DNA from: Erysipelatoclostridium sp. AM42-17
GTDB lineage: Bacteria; Bacillota_I; Bacilli_A; Erysipelotrichales; Coprobacillaceae
DNA: 64,000 bases
NCBI RefSeq assembly: GCF_003480255.1
Contig: NZ_QUIN01000002.1
Span: 84,015-148,014 of the forward strand
Direction of reading: 5' to 3'
Position 1 is the first letter of the stretch; each line of letters opens with the position of its first letter. The notes beneath the pieces were generated by a model. It was not told the DNA's origin and did no database searches. It saw only the letters and a list, made by a program, of their open reading frames with translations. Below are positions 44,701 through 55,078 of the stretch, one piece after another. Position numbers and translations under genes: made by a program.

Positions 44701-46468
44701 CTTTATCACCTACTACAAATAATCCAATTAAGCAAGAAAAGAGATAGAGTAGCTCAACTGTTAGATTCTTTTTATGAATAAAATTTCCATGCATAAAATT
44801 ATTTCTATAATTCAAGCCATATCTTTCATATAAAACATAATAGACAAACATGTAGATATCTCTAGATAATTTATTATCTTTGCAATAATCAAATAAATTT
44901 TCTATATTAGCCGACATATTTTGAAAATTACATTTTAATTGTATATTTTCTATTTGTTCGCAAATTAACTGCTCTATGCATATAATCAAATAGCAACATA
45001 AAACGTAGTCATTTTGAAAAACCAAATCTGTTTCCTCTAAAAAGTTTTTGCAAATATATTCTTCTAAATTATCATCTAAAAACTTCTTAAATGTTGTTGC
45101 TATAATACTTCCACTAAAAGTAAATGTTGTACTTAAATGACGTAACATTAAATAATAATAATTACCATGATATACATTATCTAGTTCATCGGATAATGAT
45201 TCTACTATTTGTATCCCTTTTTCGTGATAATATTTTGAAAAGGATGAATCAAAATCATTATCCCAATTCATATATGTTCCTTGTTCAGAATCTAAACATA
45301 CATATTGAACCAACATAGGAACTGGAGATTCAGAAAATGTCTTAATTGCAATTGTAAGCATTTGATCAAAATCGACCTTCAAATACAAAAAAATAGTTTG
45401 TAAATTGTTAGATAAATCTTCCTTTATCCTTTCTATCTCATCACTATTTGGATTAAATTCATATTGAAATTTTTCCAATCCGCAATTAACGCTATCACTT
45501 TTTAAATATCTTCTTTTACAATATAATAAAGTTTTTATACATTTTTCTATTGTCAATTTATATATATCGTAATATCTTTGACATCTTTTTATTTGATTTA
45601 AATAATTTAATATTTGATCTACATCAGAGATAAATAAAACAGTATTTTTAATCTCATTATTCATCATTTCAGTTATTTTATTGACTGACTTAATCAAGTT
45701 ATTACACACCGTAATAAAAGAATTCTCATCCAAAATATCTTTATAATACATTTTTAAAGTTAGATTTATAATAGCATCATAATGATAACCATTAATATTA
45801 GTCTCTTTAAATCCATCTATAATATTAGTATTGTAAATAGATGCATTCTGTTTACAATTTGGATCAAATTCAATTATTTTAAGTAATAAATTATCATTAT
45901 TTAAAATATATTCAAATAATTCATTGTACCTAGGATGAATATTATTTTTATTATATAATTTATATAATCTATCACAAAAAAAATTGTGATCATATTCAAA
46001 ATTTTTACAAGCAATAAAATCCTTATAATAATCATAACTATGCTCTAAATACATGCCATCTCCATAAAATTCTTTTCTATCAAAGAACTTATAAAATTCT
46101 TTTTTTATACAATCGTAATTTTGAGATTGTTTATATGTATTTGATTCTAACGAATAATGATATGATGTTAAAAAATCCGCAAGATAATTGCACACATGGA
46201 AAAGTTGATTTTCTTTTGCGTAATCATATATATCTTTTATTTCTTTAAATTTAAAATCAAATGTGAGTATATAATCATTATAGATATACAACATAATACC
46301 ATCTTTTAAATAAGTATAATCAAGCAAGTTATAAAATTTTTTTATCGCAACCAAATAATCCGTCATATCTATTGTACTATATATAGATACAATTTCTCTT
46401 AATTCTGTACTTATATCATTAATATTCATATAATCTCTTATAAACTCTTTTGTTGCTATTTTCATCAT
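44684..46468 (-). CDS. Large helical protein with C-terminal HEPN-like RNFMH motif (DUF4209-like)
   Basis: 594 residues, helical, Tyr/Asn/Asp-rich, no transmembrane segment except a hydrophobic last helix. The C-terminus has YRNNFMHG, giving R555-x4-H560 and a G-N following, as in DUF4209-type HEPN proteins. GGAAGGAAAAG precedes ATGATG. It is the first of three tightly packed genes. I do not recognise the N-terminal 500 residues. HEPN function is inferred. Confidence 0.55.
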   Translation of the reverse strand: MMKIATKEFIRDYMNINDISTELREIVSIYSTIDMTDYLVAIKKFYNLLDYTYLKDGIMLYIYNDYILTFDFKFKEIKDIYDYAKENQLFHVCNYLADFLTSYHYSLESNTYKQSQNYDCIKKEFYKFFDRKEFYGDGMYLEHSYDYYKDFIACKNFEYDHNFFCDRLYKLYNKNNIHPRYNELFEYILNNDNLLLKIIEFDPNCKQNASIYNTNIIDGFKETNINGYHYDAIINLTLKMYYKDILDENSFITVCNNLIKSVNKITEMMNNEIKNTVLFISDVDQILNYLNQIKRCQRYYDIYKLTIEKCIKTLLYCKRRYLKSDSVNCGLEKFQYEFNPNSDEIERIKEDLSNNLQTIFLYLKVDFDQMLTIAIKTFSESPVPMLVQYVCLDSEQGTYMNWDNDFDSSFSKYYHEKGIQIVESLSDELDNVYHGNYYYLMLRHLSTTFTFSGSIIATTFKKFLDDNLEEYICKNFLEETDLVFQNDYVLCCYLIICIEQLICEQIENIQLKCNFQNMSANIENLFDYCKDNKLSRDIYMFVYYVLYERYGLNYRNNFMHGNFIHKKNLTVELLYLFSCLIGLFVVGDKDEKKN

Positions 46469-46540
46469 CTTTTCCTTCCTTAAAAAATTTTAATATTAAA
46501 CTTTGTAATCAAATTCTTTATATTAAAAGACATATTAGAA

Positions 46541-47347
46541 CTATTTATTTTCATTACTCAATTCAGTTTTAAAATCATCTAATATTGTTTCAAATTCATC
46601 TGTTAAAATTTTCATACAAAATCTTTTTTGAAAAAGTAAAACTTTATGAATAGAGAGTTTACATTCTTTAAATACAAGCCATTGTCTCCTTCTTTGAATA
46701 TTTTTTTCCTTTTCACCAACAAATGACATTTTAACAAATAGGTTTTCATATTTTGACCATAGTTCAAATAAATACATAACGGGTATAAATAATATTAAAT
46801 ATATTAGAGGTATCATAAAACTTATAAAGGTGTTTAGAATATTTAAATTTTTATACTCATGAATTCCAACTTTTATTGTGCCTATTATTATCAAAAATCC
46901 GATTAAAGACAAAACAAAATTTAAAAATGTCTGAGCACTCCTATATTCATTCTTATGTTCTAAAATAAGACTCATTGTCATAATAATTATGACAATTGGA
47001 ATACTTATTAATTCAATACATATATTAAATGTAAATGTGCTCATAAGAAACTCAATAATAACAATTAATTTGAAGTTATCCTTTAAAATTTTCTTAATAT
47101 ATGTCTCATCTGTATCGCCTGCTACTGAATTCATGCAGCATATTAAACCTGTAAAAAGAAACCATTCAACAATATCTTTTATGTATGAACTATCCCAACA
47201 AGGTAACTGATAAAACAAAAAAGTAATGAAAAAAACATACATAAGACTTGTAAACCAAAGTATTCTAATTTTACTTGTGAAAAACAACTTTATTAATACA
47301 AAAAATGATTCTCTAGTTGATTTATTATATAGAACATATATAAACAA
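46541..47347 (-). CDS. Multi-pass membrane protein of unknown function at the head of the accessory block
   Basis: At least six hydrophobic helices and a basic C-terminal cytosolic tail of about 70 residues (RRRQWLVFKECK and after). 268 residues from TTG at 47347, the first standard start in frame, but it has no ribosome site there. The open frame extends upstream through STREWALITWIFI, and GAGGGGG at 47406-47412 is well placed for a start near 47395-47398, where only ATT or ATC is available. The true N-terminus is therefore probably about 16 residues longer with a rare start codon. Could be a sensor or effector of the defence block; no family recognised. Confidence 0.5.
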   Translation of the reverse strand: MFIYVLYNKSTRESFFVLIKLFFTSKIRILWFTSLMYVFFITFLFYQLPCWDSSYIKDIVEWFLFTGLICCMNSVAGDTDETYIKKILKDNFKLIVIIEFLMSTFTFNICIELISIPIVIIIMTMSLILEHKNEYRSAQTFLNFVLSLIGFLIIIGTIKVGIHEYKNLNILNTFISFMIPLIYLILFIPVMYLFELWSKYENLFVKMSFVGEKEKNIQRRRQWLVFKECKLSIHKVLLFQKRFCMKILTDEFETILDDFKTELSNENK

Positions 47348-47449
47348 AATAAATATCCATGTTATGAGTGCCCATTCTCTCGTAGATAAAACAATGATAT
47401 GAATACCCCCTCATAAAAAATTAAAATAATCATGTTGTTAATTTTTAAA

Positions 47450-47463
47450 ATTAAGCGCTTTCA
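47450..47463 (-). promoter_or_regulatory. Candidate cre (CcpA) site upstream of the membrane protein gene
   Basis: Minus-strand TGAAAGCGCTTAAT matches the cre consensus TGWAARCGYTWNCW except at one C. It lies about 45 bases before the presumed ribosome site. Chance occurrence is possible in A/T-rich DNA. Confidence 0.3.
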
Positions 47464-47477
47464 TGTAGTAAAAAATT

Positions 47478-47517
47478 AAAAGCTAACACTATAATTATAC
47501 ATCTAGTGTTAGCTTTT
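47478..47517. terminator. Intrinsic terminator between polysaccharide operon and accessory block
   Basis: Stem AAAGCTAACACTA (47478-47490ff) / TAGTGTTAGCTTT (47504-47516), 12-base loop. The plus strand has TTTTTTT after the stem, the minus strand TTTTAATTTTTT, so it can work either way. It should end the polysaccharide operon, whose last gene stops 425 bases upstream. Confidence 0.8.
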
Positions 47518-47942
47518 TTTCTACTTATTGTCATGAATGACATTATTTTATTCACAAATACCATACAAATTACGAAATAATTTAAACAATAATCTACTAT
47601 TAAAGCATAACATCTTAAATTTAAACCGTATTTTATCATTATGACATAGAAAACAATTAATCTTATCTTCAATCTCAAAACAATTGACCAACTATTCCGA
47701 TTAGATTAACCAATAATATAGACTTTTTTCATTATAAAATTTAGATGTAGATAGACATCATGTTTACAAAATATTTAACTTTAAATGAAAAGCAGCTTTT
47801 ATATAAAAATATAGTTTTCCCTACTTTATATACCATCAAAAATTGTCTTTTATCTTTTTTGAAAGTACTTTAATTCAATATCTGCATTTATTCTTTAAAA
47901 AATGTTAATTATATTCTTTAAACCTTGGAAAAATATACAAAT
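47518..47942. other. AT-rich space after the acyltransferase gene
   Basis: No ribosome site followed by an open frame is visible. A 75-codon frame over 47451-47678 runs through the terminator stem and has no Shine-Dalgarno, so I do not accept it. The region is low-complexity A/T. Confidence 0.5.
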
Positions 47943-48944
47943 TTATTTTCCTAGTATCCATTTGAAATTCTTATTTATTAAAAAAGAAAAAATACGTAAA
48001 ATGACTAAAGTCAAAAATAGAATTATAATTTTAACAATTACCAAAATGTAATTATGTGATACAAGTAAGCATATTTTGTTAAATGGAAGTAATAATAACT
48101 GATTTAAACATAAATAAACGATAGAGTTTTTACCAATATATGTCATAATTCTTCTTAACGTATTCCATCTAAAAAATAATCTAAAAAACGCATACCATCC
48201 AATCGTCATTAAGGATGCACATATGTAATATAATATAATATTTCCATATACTCCATTTCGAATATTGATTGAAGAATTATAAAAACAAATTACACTGCCT
48301 AATAAAACACATAAAAAGACTGTATATATATTAGTTTCTATTTTAAAAACTTCAACATTCTTTTTTAATATTGTTCCAATTTGAAATAACCCCACACCCA
48401 TTAGGGAAATATCTATACCTAAAGGTAATCTAAAATACCTAGGAATAATACAACCTGCTAAGGACAGTAAAATTATTACTATATATTTTAAATGTTTGTT
48501 CTTTATTTTATCAATAGAGAAATAAAATATATTTACAAAAAATAATGCTGTTAAAAACCATAATGCTCCACATATAGGCATTCCTTCTGTATTAAATAAA
48601 AAAATATGATATACAGCACTAACTACAGAAGTAAAATCTATATATTTAATGGTTAAAAATTGAATTATTATCCACACCATCAAATGAAATACCGAAAAAA
48701 TAAAATATGGAATTAACAAAGAAAAAAATTTTTTTTCAAAAAACAATTTAAAACTTGTATGTTTTCTTTTCCAAAGAAAACCCGAAATAATAAAAAACAT
48801 AGGCATATGAAATGAATGTATCCATACATCAAAAATATTACCAAATCCAATATGCCCCATTATCATTAATATAATACCAAAAGCCTTTAATAAATCTATT
48901 TCCTCAATTCTAGTCGTGCTATTTAATTTTTTAATCTCTTCCAT
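47943..48944 (-). CDS. Acyltransferase family 3 (OafA/YrhL-like O-acetyltransferase)
   Basis: Integral membrane acyltransferase-3 protein: [16 protein letters not shown] start, [14 protein letters not shown] motif (about 44-57) and about ten hydrophobic helices; 333 residues. Probably O-acetylates the exported polysaccharide. It overlaps the UDP-glucose dehydrogenase gene by 14 bases and is the last gene of the operon. GAGATTTAT ribosome site. Confidence 0.88.
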   Translation of the reverse strand: MEEIKKLNSTTRIEEIDLLKAFGIILMIMGHIGFGNIFDVWIHSFHMPMFFIISGFLWKRKHTSFKLFFEKKFFSLLIPYFIFSVFHLMVWIIIQFLTIKYIDFTSVVSAVYHIFLFNTEGMPICGALWFLTALFFVNIFYFSIDKIKNKHLKYIVIILLSLAGCIIPRYFRLPLGIDISLMGVGLFQIGTILKKNVEVFKIETNIYTVFLCVLLGSVICFYNSSINIRNGVYGNIILYYICASLMTIGWYAFFRLFFRWNTLRRIMTYIGKNSIVYLCLNQLLLLPFNKICLLVSHNYILVIVKIIILFLTLVILRIFSFLINKNFKWILGK

Positions 48945-50169
48945 ATAAATCTCTTGTATATACTTTCTCTTCTACATCATCTAAACAAGTATCATAGCGA
49001 TTAGCTATGATTGCTTGACTTAATGATTTAAATTTATTTAAATCATTAACAACTTCACTACCAAAGAATGTTGTTCCATCTTCTAATGTTGGTTCATAAA
49101 CAATCACTTTAGCACCTTTAGCTTTAATTCTTTTCATGACACCTTGAATAGAAGATTGTCTAAAGTTATCACTATTAGATTTCATTGTTAATCTGTATAT
49201 ACCAATAATTACTTCATTTTCCTTTGATTCATCATAAGTATTGTTATCATCATAACTATAATAATTAGCTTTTTCTAATACTTGATCAGCAATAAAGTCT
49301 TTTCTAGTTCTATTACTTTCAACAATAGCTTCGATTAAGTTTTGTGGTACATCTTCATAGTTAGCTAGTAATTGTTTCGTATCTTTTGGTAAACAATAAC
49401 CACCATAACCAAACGATGGGTTATTGTAATGAGATCCAATTCTTGGATCTAAACATACACCATTAATAATTTGTTGTGTGTCTAAACCCTTTAATTCAGC
49501 ATATGTATCAAGTTCATTAAAATAAGATACTCTTAAAGCTAAATATGTATTAGCAAATAATTTTACTGCTTCAGCTTCAGTAAATCCCATAAATAAAGTA
49601 TCTATATCCTCTTTAATAGCCCCTTCTTGTAATAGAGAAGCAAATGTATGAGCAGCTTCTACTAATCTATCATCATTCATATCTGTACCAACAATAATTC
49701 TTGATGGATAAAGGTTATCATATAGTGCTTTAGATTCTCTTAAAAATTCAGGAGAAAAAATAATATTTTTACTTCCTGTTTTTTCTCTAATACTTTGTGT
49801 GTATCCCACAGGAATTGTACTTTTAATCACCATAATAGCATTGGGGTTAATTTCCATAACTTGTTTAATAACACTTTCTACTGCACTTGTATCAAAGAAA
49901 TTTTTCTTTGAATCATAATTAGTTGGTGCAGCAATGACTATGAACTCTGCATCTTTATAAGCGGCATTAGCATCTAATGTTGCTGTCAGATTTAATTCTT
50001 TTTCTTTTAAATATTTTTCGATATATTCATCTTTAATAGGACTAATTCTATTATTAATCTTATTTACTTTATCTTCTATGATATCCACAGCCATCACTTC
50101 GTGATGCTGTGCTAATAATGTAGCAATGCTTAATCCTACATATCCTGTTCCTGCGACTGCTAATTTCAT
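48931..50169 (-). CDS. UDP-glucose 6-dehydrogenase
   Basis: Nucleotide-sugar dehydrogenase (Ugd/HasB/CapL family): [17 protein letters not shown] fold at the start, [24 protein letters not shown], and [12 protein letters not shown] with the catalytic cysteine. 412 residues. It would supply UDP-glucuronate or a related uronic acid. Codon choice looks more like the core chromosome than its neighbours, suggesting an older, conserved member of the cluster. GGAG ribosome site, 11-base spacing. Confidence 0.93.
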   Translation of the reverse strand: MKLAVAGTGYVGLSIATLLAQHHEVMAVDIIEDKVNKINNRISPIKDEYIEKYLKEKELNLTATLDANAAYKDAEFIVIAAPTNYDSKKNFFDTSAVESVIKQVMEINPNAIMVIKSTIPVGYTQSIREKTGSKNIIFSPEFLRESKALYDNLYPSRIIVGTDMNDDRLVEAAHTFASLLQEGAIKEDIDTLFMGFTEAEAVKLFANTYLALRVSYFNELDTYAELKGLDTQQIINGVCLDPRIGSHYNNPSFGYGGYCLPKDTKQLLANYEDVPQNLIEAIVESNRTRKDFIADQVLEKANYYSYDDNNTYDESKENEVIIGIYRLTMKSNSDNFRQSSIQGVMKRIKAKGAKVIVYEPTLEDGTTFFGSEVVNDLNKFKSLSQAIIANRYDTCLDDVEEKVYTRDLYGRD

Positions 50170-50176
50170 TTTCGAT

Positions 50177-50917
50177 TTAACTCCTTAATATTCTTTTTAA
50201 TTTCTTTTTTATTTTTTCAAAAAAATTATATAAATAAAAAAAGTAATTTCTTGCTATTTTATCATTTTCATAAACATTAATTTTATTAACAATTTCACAT
50301 TTATGTTTAAATAGATTGTTTATATTAAATGGACAATTACTAATATATTTTGGATTAATTTCCGAACTCCCTCCAAAATGATAGATAAAGTTATTATAAT
50401 ATTCTATTGTTTGTATAGAGTATCCATCATTCTGTAATCTTGAGCAAAAATCCGAAATAGAATAAAACCAAGTAAATTTTTTTGAATTTAATTGATATCT
50501 CAAATATAAATCTTTATCAACTAATAAGCACCACCCATCTGGTCTATTGTCATCATATGAACAAACTTGACATGCAGTGACTCCTAATTTATGTATATTC
50601 ATCATTTTCTCTAACCAACTTCTATTTCTTATCTCAACATCTGAATTTAACAGTAATATGTATTTACTGTCTTCAGATGCATATTTAACTGCTTCATTAT
50701 TCCCACCTGCAAATAATAAATTTTTATTAGAAAAAACTAATTTATCAATTTTTCCTATTTTTTTATATTTATTCAATAACTTTTTTGTTTTTTCTTTCGA
50801 ATCATTATCAAATACAATTAGCTCATAATTTCCATTTGTTTTCGCTAGTGTATTCAATGTATGCTTGATATAACGTGGAGCATTATAGGTCAACATTACA
50901 ATACTTACTTTTTCCAT
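50177..50917 (-). CDS. Glycosyltransferase family 2 protein
   Basis: GT-A enzyme of about 246 residues: [21 protein letters not shown], then LLLNSDVEI (metal-binding D-x-D-like VE/SD region) and NRSWLEKMM. Probably adds a sugar to the lipid-linked repeat unit. GAGGTATTTTT before ATG. Short C-terminal basic tail. Donor and acceptor unknown. Confidence 0.82.
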   Translation of the reverse strand: MEKVSIVMLTYNAPRYIKHTLNTLAKTNGNYELIVFDNDSKEKTKKLLNKYKKIGKIDKLVFSNKNLLFAGGNNEAVKYASEDSKYILLLNSDVEIRNRSWLEKMMNIHKLGVTACQVCSYDDNRPDGWCLLVDKDLYLRYQLNSKKFTWFYSISDFCSRLQNDGYSIQTIEYYNNFIYHFGGSSEINPKYISNCPFNINNLFKHKCEIVNKINVYENDKIARNYFFYLYNFFEKIKKKLKRILRS

Positions 50918-50934
50918 AAAAATACCTCATTAAA

Positions 50935-52365
50935 TTATAATACAAATTCGTGAATTAATTTAAATACATCCTTTCTTGCAAATATAAAAATAAAAATCGT
51001 ATATACAAAAGCACATATAAATATTCCAAATATATTATTAAAAAAACTCACGTGTAATAATACAAAAGTTTCTTTAATGAATACCATAACAACACACCCA
51101 ATTATTGGAACAATAATGTTCATAACTATATGCATAGGTCTTATATGATAATATCTGTTCAACAAAATAATCGATGGGCCAATAACAATTAATCTACTAA
51201 CACATCTCAAAATAACAAAACTATGAAAATCAATATTGCTAAATATTAAAAATATAAATACCATTATACAGAAATCTAAAAGTTGTAAAAGCAAACAAAT
51301 AACAGGCTTACCAATTGATCTAAATGCTTCTGTAAATATACTAAAAAATAGAGTCCTAATTATTGTTGAGAAAGCCCAGTATCCCACAATAAAAGATGCT
51401 TCTATCCATTTTGACCCAAATAGAAGCAGGGTACAATATTTATCAAATATTAAAACTCCTGTACCAATTGGCAATACCATATATGAAATAAATCTATGAA
51501 AATCCATAAGAAAAGCATTATATTTACAGTTATCATTTTGATATCTCGATAATACAGAGTATAAAACTGGTAAAAATGCCGAAGTAATAATAGCAATTAA
51601 TGAATTTACCATCGAAATTGAATTCTTATAAAGCCCTAAATAATAGGGCGTAAATAAAATTCCAATAAAAAATGTGTCTGCCCAATTAACAAGCCAAGAA
51701 GATAATGATTCTAAAAGAGCAAAAAAACTAAATTGAATCATATCCTTAAACTCATTTAAATTAAAATAAAACTTCAACTTATAAGATGATAATACTGATA
51801 ATATTACAGCTCGTAAGACTGTACCAAAAAGATTTCCTATTATAACTGACCAGTACCCCAAACCCAACAACGCCAAAGGAACAGTAATAATAAGAGGTAC
51901 TAAAGAGCTTATTGTTTGACTATAAAATATCGGTTTAAAATTGAGATTTCTTTTAAAGAGTGTCATTTGCACTGAAGAAATGCTAGTAATAGGAAGTTGT
52001 AAACTTGCTACAAATAGCGCGTTATATATTGTGACATCACCAAATATTTTTGCCAAATGAACTCGATTTATAAAAATTAAAAGAAGCAAAAAACTTGATA
52101 TACAAAAATTTATAAAAAAAGCAATATTAGCACAATTTTTTATAGCATTTTTATCTGAAAACTCTTTTTGAATAAGGTACTGTTGAAATCCTGACTCAGT
52201 TAGAAGATCAGCAAAAGATGTTATCATTGTTATAGTTGCAATAATTCCAAATACTTCAGGTGCCAAAATTCTCGCGAGAATCATATTTGTAATAGGAGCT
52301 ACTATTTTAGAAAATAGTTGTGTCAAAAAAGACCATCTAGTTGCATTTGATATTCTATTGTTCAT
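50935..52365 (-). CDS. wzx: Oligosaccharide flippase (Wzx/MVF family)
   Basis: Polysaccharide-transport protein with about 14 hydrophobic helices and the Wzx/PST start NNRISNATRWSFLTQLFSKIVAP followed by ILARILAPEVFGIIATI. 476 residues. It would flip the undecaprenyl-linked repeat unit to the outer face. AGAAAGGAAATATCAATT precedes ATG. An internal promoter appears just upstream. Confidence 0.88.
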   Translation of the reverse strand: MNNRISNATRWSFLTQLFSKIVAPITNMILARILAPEVFGIIATITMITSFADLLTESGFQQYLIQKEFSDKNAIKNCANIAFFINFCISSFLLLLIFINRVHLAKIFGDVTIYNALFVASLQLPITSISSVQMTLFKRNLNFKPIFYSQTISSLVPLIITVPLALLGLGYWSVIIGNLFGTVLRAVILSVLSSYKLKFYFNLNEFKDMIQFSFFALLESLSSWLVNWADTFFIGILFTPYYLGLYKNSISMVNSLIAIITSAFLPVLYSVLSRYQNDNCKYNAFLMDFHRFISYMVLPIGTGVLIFDKYCTLLLFGSKWIEASFIVGYWAFSTIIRTLFFSIFTEAFRSIGKPVICLLLQLLDFCIMVFIFLIFSNIDFHSFVILRCVSRLIVIGPSIILLNRYYHIRPMHIVMNIIVPIIGCVVMVFIKETFVLLHVSFFNNIFGIFICAFVYTIFIFIFARKDVFKLIHEFVL

Positions 52366-52667
52366 AATTGATATTTCCTTTCTTAAATATTATAGAATAT
52401 AAAAATTGATAATTACAATTTTAACATTACATAAACGAATAAAGTTAGACTTTTTAAAAAAGTGGTTATTTTTGATTTACAAACTATAATATTTACATTT
52501 CACAAAATAATTTTATTTTAAAATTATTAACTTAATTGACCATATTAAATAAGTAAAGAATATTATTTAATTTTCAAAATTTTAAATCTTAAGGTGCTTA
52601 GAAAAGAAAAATTTAAATATATAAATTCTTTAGTATTTTATAAATAAGACATGGTAAATTAAAGTTT
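52366..52667. other. AT-rich gap between wzy and wzx with a promoter
   Basis: About 300 bases with no gene. It contains the internal promoter at 52389-52418 and otherwise only A/T-rich sequence. Confidence 0.6.
52389..52418 (-). promoter_or_regulatory. Internal promoter before wzx
   Basis: Minus strand TTGTAA (52413-52418), 18-base spacer, TATAAT (52389-52394, perfect). It would give a transcript for wzx and the genes downstream of it, independent of the loaP-controlled start. Confidence 0.55.
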
Positions 52668-53942
52668 CTAATAAATTTTTATTTTTTTACTATTTATCAA
52701 TTTAAATATTATATGTCCAATAAACAAGAAAAATAAATTGGCAATAGCATTGTAATATTCAAAGTAAATTATGAATTTTGCTGCAAATATCATTAAAATA
52801 ATAAATATTACATCTTGATAATTAATTTCATTTTTACTTCTACTTATATTATCAATTATTTTTATAAACATCCCATAAAAAAAAGGAACTATAACCGGTC
52901 CAACAAAAGACAATTCATATAATGAAGTAGAAATTATATCGGTAGGAGATTGCCCATATCCTCCTGCAATACTACTATTAAAATTCCATACAGATACAAA
53001 AGGATTTTTTATGATGCTAGATGGTAAAACAGCAAACGGAATTGAAAATACATCATCAATTATACGAAGTTTATTTGAAGCAAATACATAATTCATACTA
53101 TTTTTACTTGCCTCAATTATAAATGAAAATTCGCTACTAACTTTTTCAATAAATGACGTACTCTCTACTTCAAAAGCAACTCCCTTAACAATTTTATAGA
53201 GATAATCCGCATTTATTACTATTACCAAAATGAAAAAAGAGTATATAGCAACTCTACGCACTATTATTTTTAATGGCACTCCTTCTTTTTTCTTATCAAA
53301 GATACTAATAAGCATTAGTGTCATCAAATAAAATCCAATCATAATTCTACTGTCATTTATTAGCATAGTGTAAATTGAAATCATAATTGAAAAAAAGAAT
53401 AACATTAATTTTATATATTTATACTTTTTTTCTTTTTTTAACAATTCTATAAAATACAAATATGAACAAAATAATGATAATGAAAAAAATCTTAACAAAA
53501 AGCTGTATGGGTTATTTATTTTGCTTATACCCATTCTTATAATATTTGCATAGTCTAAAGCTTTTATTACTCCTCCATATGGTTTTGTCCAAATTAATAT
53601 CATAATAACTACGATTATCAAACAAACATTAGCCGTCAAAAAAATAGAATGTCCTTTTTTTATTTTAATTTTTTTTGAAGATTTAAATAAATAACCAATA
53701 TTTAAAAATAAATATCCAATGATTGAAAATAGAAAAAATAAAAATGAATTACTATCTATTTTGTATATGTCTGATTTATTTATATAAACTATCAAAGGTA
53801 TAAATCCATAACAAAATGCATAAATTATCCTAATCAAATTTATACATTTTATCTCATTTGAATTAATTATGTTGACTATCTCAAATGAAACAATCAATAA
53901 AAAAAATATTAGAAATAAAATAATCATATTAATGTCATCCAT
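52668..53942 (-). CDS. wzy: Oligosaccharide repeat-unit polymerase (Wzy-like)
   Basis: 424-residue integral membrane protein with about 12 hydrophobic helices and a large polar loop at about 265-330. Position among flippase and glycosyltransferases and the topology suggest the Wzy polymerase; sequence of this family is too variable for motifs. It overlaps the downstream-numbered glycosyltransferase gene (53924) by 19 bases, so coupled translation. No strong ribosome site, start could also be ATG five codons later. Confidence 0.78.
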   Translation of the reverse strand: MDDINMIILFLIFFLLIVSFEIVNIINSNEIKCINLIRIIYAFCYGFIPLIVYINKSDIYKIDSNSFLFFLFSIIGYLFLNIGYLFKSSKKIKIKKGHSIFLTANVCLIIVVIMILIWTKPYGGVIKALDYANIIRMGISKINNPYSFLLRFFSLSLFCSYLYFIELLKKEKKYKYIKLMLFFFSIMISIYTMLINDSRIMIGFYLMTLMLISIFDKKKEGVPLKIIVRRVAIYSFFILVIVINADYLYKIVKGVAFEVESTSFIEKVSSEFSFIIEASKNSMNYVFASNKLRIIDDVFSIPFAVLPSSIIKNPFVSVWNFNSSIAGGYGQSPTDIISTSLYELSFVGPVIVPFFYGMFIKIIDNISRSKNEINYQDVIFIILMIFAAKFIIYFEYYNAIANLFFLFIGHIIFKLINSKKIKIY

Positions 53943-55078
53943 TCATTATAAACTTTTTCTTTTGAAAAATCATTTGCTCTCATTCTTGATTTTTTTATGT
54001 ACTTCACCTTTAAATTTTGATCCAAATAAATCATCTCGATTGCTTCTTTCAAATAAAATAAATTATTATCAACATTACTTTTATCCTTAGAAAACTGATT
54101 AACTAGTATTCCGTATTCCCCTATTTCCATACTTTCACAAACTGATGTAATATTGGAATTTGGTGCAATTATTTCACGTGGTCCACTTTTACAATCACTA
54201 GAAATAACAGGTAACCCTAATGCCATTGCTTCTAAAATTACATTACCTAATCCTTCAAACAAAGAAGTCAGAACAAATAAATCACATTCTCTTAAAAATT
54301 TGTGAGCATTTGAAATAAATCCTAAAAAGAAAACATGATCATCTAATTTTAATTTTGCTACTAATTCTTTTAATTCATTCTTTAATTCTCCATCACCAAG
54401 TATATATAATCGTACATTATGGTGTCGCTCAATAATATCTTTCATAGCATAAATCAAATTCCATTGTCCTTTTTGATATGTGAGTCTACCCATTGTAACT
54501 ATATTAAAATAATGATGAAAGTCTTCATCAAAAATATAATCTTCTTCCATTGCTAATAATTTTTCAATATCAACTGGGTTATATATTGTACATAGTTTTT
54601 CCTCTTTGATCTTAAAAAAATCTCTCATATCATATTCCACATTTTTCGATATACATACTGTTTTATCCGCTTTGATAGATGCAAACTTAATTAATTTTTT
54701 CCTAATAAAAGATGGCTTTTCTAGAGATAAATAATTTCTAATTGAAACAATTTTTTTACATTTGCCTCCGCTTAAAACATTTACTAAGTTTGGTGTATCT
54801 AAAAAAGAAATACAAACATCTAAATTGTATTTCTTTTTTATTTTCTTTACACTTATAATTCTTTTTATATTTTTCTTTATTGCATCAAATATATTTTTAT
54901 TAATTCCTAATGATAAATCTATTAAATTTCCTTTGTAAGGATATGTAATATCTGAACCATCAAAAGTAATTAAATACACCTCTTCACCATATTCATCAAA
55001 TAAACATGATAAATTAGCAGCTGTTCTTTCTGCACCTCCACCATTGAGTTTCGTTATTAACAATCCTATTTTAGCCAT
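53924..55078 (-). CDS. Glycosyltransferase family 4 protein
   Basis: GT-B retaining enzyme: N-terminal GLLITKLNGGGAERTAANL, NIVTMGRLTYQKGQWNLI, LYILGDGELKNELKELV and the EGLGNVILEAMALGLPVISSD (E-x7-E) motif. Start at ATG 55078 (AAAGGAATATGACA). 384 residues. Sequence close to N-acetylgalactosamine or glucosyl GT4 members; donor not predictable. Overlaps gene at 55071 by a few bases. Confidence 0.85.
   Translation of the reverse strand: MAKIGLLITKLNGGGAERTAANLSCLFDEYGEEVYLITFDGSDITYPYKGNLIDLSLGINKNIFDAIKKNIKRIISVKKIKKKYNLDVCISFLDTPNLVNVLSGGKCKKIVSIRNYLSLEKPSFIRKKLIKFASIKADKTVCISKNVEYDMRDFFKIKEEKLCTIYNPVDIEKLLAMEEDYIFDEDFHHYFNIVTMGRLTYQKGQWNLIYAMKDIIERHHNVRLYILGDGELKNELKELVAKLKLDDHVFFLGFISNAHKFLRECDLFVLTSLFEGLGNVILEAMALGLPVISSDCKSGPREIIAPNSNITSVCESMEIGEYGILVNQFSKDKSNVDNNLFYLKEAIEMIYLDQNLKVKYIKKSRMRANDFSKEKVYNEWMTLI

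Noticed and set aside
47451..47678. 75-codon minus-strand open frame
   Set aside because: It runs through the terminator stem at 47478-47517, has no ribosome site and low-complexity Ile/Leu/Met content. I treat it as chance.
39786..47700. Prophage or insertion element with integrase/transposase
   Set aside because: No integrase, transposase, terminal inverted repeats or att-like direct repeats were recognised at the block edges.
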